Source: Brienomyrus brachyistius
Taxonomy: Eukaryota; Chordata; Actinopteri; Osteoglossiformes; Mormyridae
NCBI RefSeq assembly: GCF_023856365.1
Contig: NW_026042832.1
Coordinates: 1-64,000, forward strand
Length of the DNA stretch: 64,000 nucleotides
Direction of reading: 5' to 3'
In this document: piece by piece, positions 60,635 through 64,000 of the stretch
Numbering within the stretch: the stretch's first letter is position 1
How the letters are laid out: the number at the start of each line of letters is the position of its first letter
The notes under the pieces: model-generated
Seen by the model: only the letters and a program-made list of their open reading frames with translations
Told to the model about the DNA's origin: nothing
The model's database searches: none
Translations under genes and position numbers: made by a program

Positions 60635-60655
60635 CAACAACAACAAACAAACAAA
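60635..60655. repeat. CAA/CAAA simple repeat
   Basis: (CAA)n followed by (CAAA)n. On the minus strand it reads TTTG/TTG and could be the 3' microsatellite tail of a LINE-like insertion. Confidence 0.7.
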
Positions 60656-61434
60656 TTTATTTTTATATAGCGCATTATCACAACATTACATTGTCTCAAA
60701 GCGCTTTACAGTATCCTCACCCAAAGCCCCCAGTGAGTAAGCCATAGGCGACAGTGGCAAGGAAAAACTCCCTAGAAGGAAGAAACCTTGAGAGGGACCA
60801 GACTCAAAGGGGAAGCCCATCCTCCAGGGGCCGGCAGGGATAGTCAAATAGAGAGAGGAGAGCAAGGAAGATAAGCCAATGCCGAAGCCGAGTCTTCTTC
60901 CAATTGCCAGGCAACCAGAGGTAAGGCAGCGGGTCATACATGGAAGATCAGAACGGCGAGCTGGATGCAGGGACGTCACTGGTGGTGGTCGGGTGTGCTG
61001 GATATCTTGATAGATTGAGGTCTCCAGGCATCACCCCCAGGAGGAGTAGGGGAAATAAAATGTACAATTAGGCATAGTAGAGGAGGCTATTGGCAGTGCT
61101 AAAAGCTAGGTGAGTACAATATGAAGTGCAATCTGCAAGCTCCGGCAGATATGGCTATGGCAGCATCAGTAGGAGGGAGAGGCAAGTGGGAATGCCGGCA
61201 TGGGGAGTCCCTGAAATGTCAGCACTCCAGTTCCACAAGAGATTGCAAAGCTAGAGTGACAGCACTGACAATCCAGTTCATCCAAAGCCAATGGCACCGA
61301 TCCCCACCCAGCTCTACACCTCACACTACAGGTCTGCCTGGGAGTGAAGAGTTAGCTAGGGCTAGAACTAGTGTCCCTATACGCTAAACTAAACAGGTGT
61401 GTTTTTAGTCTGGACTTGAGTTTTTAGTCTGGAC
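60656..61434 (-). mobile_element. Fish interspersed repeat, unclassified
   Basis: Contains 'tatatagcgcattatcac', 'tctcaaagcgctttacag', 'gacagtggcaaggaaaaactccct' and 'aaacaggtgtgtttttagtct', a set of conserved modules I know from highly repeated fish sequences. Given the microsatellite on its left and the minus-strand ORF1 on its right, it may be the 3' part of the same minus-strand retroelement, with the middle deleted, or a separate insertion. The ORFs of 97 and 88 codons inside it show no recognisable protein. Confidence 0.5.
61401..61434. repeat. 15-bp direct repeat at the ORF1 breakpoint
   Basis: GTTTTTAGTCTGGAC occurs at 61401-61415 and again at 61420-61434, exactly where the SGNH frame gives way to the neighbouring repeat. 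Confidence 0.8.
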
Positions 61435-62082
61435 AGAGCACGTTACTGACACACACATCTTCTTCGCAATGTTGCACACCTCTTTAAAATTTGCCTTTGT
61501 GATCTCCGATTGCCTCAATCGGACATCATTAGTGCCGACGTGGATAACTATCTGAGAGTATTTACGTTTACTTTTAGCCAGCACTTTTAAATTTGCCGAG
61601 ATGTCGGTCGCTCTGGCACCCGGGAGACAATTTACAATGGTCGCTGGAGTCGCTACTCTCACGTTTCTTAGAATAGAATCACCAATTATTAGAGCACTTT
61701 CAACAGGCGTCTCAGTGGGAGTTTCACTGAGTGGGGAGAACCTGTTGGAAACGCGGATAGGCGAATGGTGCCGGTGTAAGTTTGGTTTGGATTTGCGACT
61801 ATGCCGCCGGGTCGTCACCCACTCGCCTTGCTGCGAAGGCTCTGCTGCCGGAGCAGGGGGAGACTTACTGGCTATCGCGGACATATCCGGAGCCGCTAAT
61901 ACTGAGTCAATAAAACTCTCATTCTCCTGAATGTTATGTAACGTCCGGATACGTCCCTCTAACACTACAATCTTCTCCGTCAGTCTAGCGACTAACTGAC
62001 ACTTCTCACATGTATAAATACCGCTAATGACTGGAGAAGAATAGCTAAACATATTACACTCAGAACACGGAACAGTAGACAT
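61405..62082 (-). pseudogene. LINE ORF1 fragment with SGNH esterase domain (L2/CR1-like)
   Basis: 225 codons from ATG at 62082. N-terminal C6-x2-C9 and C25-x2-C28 look like a zinc-binding pair, residues 30-52 are leucine-rich and coiled-coil-like, 65-125 are Ser/Pro/Arg-rich low complexity. The SGNH domain starts near 130: IIGDSI (nucleophile S136), PGAR at 154-157, and HVGTNDV at 181-187 (oxyanion N185). ORF1 proteins with this esterase domain are known from fish L2/CR1-type LINEs. The domain is broken after about residue 210: the last catalytic Asp/His block is missing and the C-terminal 15 residues read into other repeat sequence. Probably an inactive insertion; a host SGNH-domain gene is much less likely. 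Confidence 0.65.
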
Positions 62083-62340
62083 GGCGTTGTACTTACGTAA
62101 ACTGAGGCTGTAAGGCTGGAAGCACCTTCTTAATTGAACGAAGATCGTGGGTCGGTACTTGCGTAGGTGATTAATCCGTCGGGGTCTGGGAAATTTTATT
62201 TATTTATTTTGGAGGATTATTAATCTTGCGAAGCTTTTTCCCAATGACTTAACTCGAATTATTATTTAGGTGATATCTATGGTTTCAAAGTTCGCGCGCT
62301 AGCAGTCAGTATCACTCTCGCAGGAAACAGGAAACAACGG
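62083..62340 (-). other. Probable 5' leader of the LINE fragment
   Basis: Upstream of the ORF1 ATG on minus; contains GTAAGT 17 nt before the ATG, an A/T patch, and a CpG-bearing stretch with 'gcgcgcgaact' and 'gtttcctgtttcctg' near 62280-62335. The true 5' end of the element is not evident. Confidence 0.3.
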
Positions 62341-62376
62341 AAATGACCATGTGTATCCCTTACATTTTAAGACAGG

Positions 62377-62572
62377 AAATATAAAATAATATAAATTATA
62401 TAAAATATAATATAAATATAAATATATAAAATATATAAAATATAAAATAACCATTTGTCATTTATTTTCTATTAATTTTTCATGTTCACTCATGCGGCTC
62501 TGTCATTCACTAATGACTTGGATTTTTCATGCCGACTGACATCGTTCCTTCCCCGTGGGAGACAAATCTTAC
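62377..62572. repeat. Diverged array relic (A/T spacer plus M1 body)
   Basis: 62377-62450 is an A/T run with the same words as the array spacers, closest to 58729-58796. 62481-62572 contains 'catgttcact', 'cactaatgac', 'atttttcatgccg' and 'caaatcttaca' in the same order as the M1 body (for example 1862-1921), with about 19 bp and 25 bp inserted between blocks. The tRNA-like sequence between spacer and body is absent. Confidence 0.6.
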
Positions 62573-63840
62573 AGAACGCGTGACCCATCCTGCTCCTCTT
62601 CAGGAAAGTAAATTCGTCATCTTCGTCATCACCCCTTAAAACAATTACTGAAGCGAGACGGCGCACGCGTTACGGCGACAGATTTAAATTGTGAGTGCAC
62701 TATATCTCGTCGCAAATGGTGCTTAACCACGGCGGGTCTCAAGCACAGGAGACTCCCAATTTCTAAATGACACACACTTGGCTCACAGCGCAAAGTTGTG
62801 TTAAACTTGCTTTGTCTAAAGCAGGCACACACATACGAGTATGATCCTGATAGGTAACTAAGCTATCGGTCTTATGTCCAAGCGCAACATAATTTAGGTT
62901 AGAACCTCATAACAAGTATTCCCGTTCGCTAATAGAGAGATCTCTCCCAGGATATATAGAAACGGAGACACTCGTCCGAATTGAACCTGGAAACAAAGCG
63001 CTACATCTGAGAATCTCGTCAGACATAGGGTTAAAGTTTACTGCAGTTTAATACGAAAGAACTACAATGAAATCACCGAAAATAAAACAAAATAATATAA
63101 CTACTAATAATAGAAATAAAAATAACTATAATAAGCCCATATGATCCCGCTTAAATGCCTTCAGATTGCCATGAGTGCGACTTTTGCAACCAGTTGACAG
63201 TAGCGCTTCTTCACTGCACGTTCGGTCATAAAAAGTTTAAATTGTGTGCTCAGAATAAGTTTAAACCTTGTGCCTTGTGATTATTAACCAATTTTTATGC
63301 TGAATGGTCGGCTCAAACTCAATTGCGAAACACCGTGAGTCTGTTAATGTGTGACTTAAATGGAACTCATTAATAACCAGTATCACGTAATAACCTGGGT
63401 TAGAATAGAAGGCTTGTCCAACGAGCTGCGTCACCAGGTAATGTAAACGATCGGTAGCGAAGCTCCCCTCACGGCCAATGAGAGAGAGTCTCGCGATATT
63501 TCAGGCGAATTTGAGGTTTCAGAGCGTAGATCGCACAGGCAGGGATTCTTGTGAGCACTCAATGAACGGAGGCTGAAGTTGTGTAAAAGACATGCATTTA
63601 TTCCTATAACTAACATAAGACAGACATTACACCTAACAAACAATAAACACGAAATAACGGAGTGGACACAAACAATGTAATCATGAAAATGCAATGACCA
63701 GATTTAAAATGAGTAACCTTAAAAGGGAAAATACTGTTCTGCAAAGCAAGCAATTTGTGGAAATACTGTCCTAAAGTAATATAGCAGGTGAATAGGAGTT
63801 TAGGTTGTTATAAATGAAAGGAAGTTTGTTTACTTGGTTG
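62573..63840. other. No recognised feature
   Basis: About 1.27 kb of moderately AT-rich sequence. Minus ORFs of 67 and 87 codons show no recognisable domains. An A-rich patch lies at 63066-63135. Confidence 0.5.
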
Positions 63841-63846
63841 CAGAGT

Positions 63847-63862
63847 GGGGGGGGGGGGGGGG
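63847..63862. repeat. G16 homopolymer
   Basis: Sixteen consecutive G on plus. It marks a shift from AT-rich sequence to GC-rich sequence on its right. Confidence 0.95.
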
Positions 63863-64000
63863 TCTTGGCAGTTGGTTGCGGAGGCTGATGAGCTGATGGG
63901 TGATGGCACTCAGGGAGGCGCGGTGTTTGCAGCGGTTGTTGGAGTGGAGCCCCTCTGATTCCCTCTCCTGGTGAAGCTTGGGCTTGGTTGCAGTTCTCTG
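63863..64000 (-). CDS. Possible partial exon at the window edge
   Basis: GC-rich 138 bp without a stop in two of three minus frames. One frame gives the end ...HRASLSAITHQLISLRNQLP with codons favouring C or G at the third position (GCC ATC ACC CAT CAG CTC ATC AGC CTC CGC AAC), as expected of vertebrate exons. The other open frame is Pro/Gln-rich. No start, no convincing splice donor and no family recognised, so this may equally be a retroelement piece. Confidence 0.2.

Noticed and set aside
60686..60979. 97-codon minus ORF
   Set aside because: Falls inside the fish interspersed repeat and shows no domain.
61601..61930. 109-codon plus ORF
   Set aside because: Antisense shadow of the SGNH ORF1 frame.
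63431..63694. 87-codon minus ORF
   Set aside because: No recognisable domain, Cys- and Leu-rich as expected of random frame in this composition; could be reconsidered with transcript data.

Overview
The window looks like nuclear DNA of a ray-finned (probably teleost) fish. About 94% of it is one homogeneous tandem array (1 to about 60056) that runs off the left edge. The fish assignment rests on the right flank: an interspersed repeat with the 'tatatagcgc ... tcaaagcgctttac' module typical of fish genomes, and a LINE ORF1 fragment with an SGNH esterase domain of the fish L2/CR1-type kind. I see no intact host protein gene, rRNA, snRNA or CRISPR array.

The array is built from two modules joined at the shared heptamer CATCAAT. 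M1 is about 921 bp (short form) or 970 bp (long form); 36 complete or broken copies are present. M2 is 1775 bp; 17 copies are present, four of them 5'-truncated or edge-cut in the same few ways. One to four M1 copies alternate with single M2 copies. Each M1 normally carries two minus-strand 72-bp tRNA-Glu(TTC)-like sequences about 145 bp apart, separated by an almost pure A/T spacer. I count 70 such sequences, about 62 of them identical by eye. Their Pol III A and B boxes and the TTC anticodon loop are intact, but the acceptor stem hardly pairs and the D and anticodon stems are weak. They look more like tRNA-derived promoters or pseudogenes than working tRNAs. M1 also holds a GGGA-rich stretch resembling a hAT-type transposon end and a 14-bp palindrome. 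M2 contains an old, degenerate minisatellite of about 45 bp period.

The array shows its history. A ~5.95-kb higher-order unit is duplicated head to tail (10958-16910 and 16911-22909). Rare junctions and indels recur in copies 11 to 43 kb apart. tRNA-like number per M1 varies as 1, 2 or 3. The rightmost modules are decayed, including hits in the B box. A diverged relic of the array (AT spacer plus M1 body) lies outside it at 62377-62572.

Right of the array come a degenerate tRNA-Leu(TAA)-like pseudogene (60075-60166), a small MITE-like element, a hAT-like end, a fish interspersed repeat, the minus-strand LINE ORF1 fragment, the array relic, about 1.2 kb with nothing recognised, and at the right edge a 16-bp G tract followed by GC-rich sequence that may hold part of a minus-strand exon. 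Module and copy boundaries were read by eye; they should be good to a few bases.
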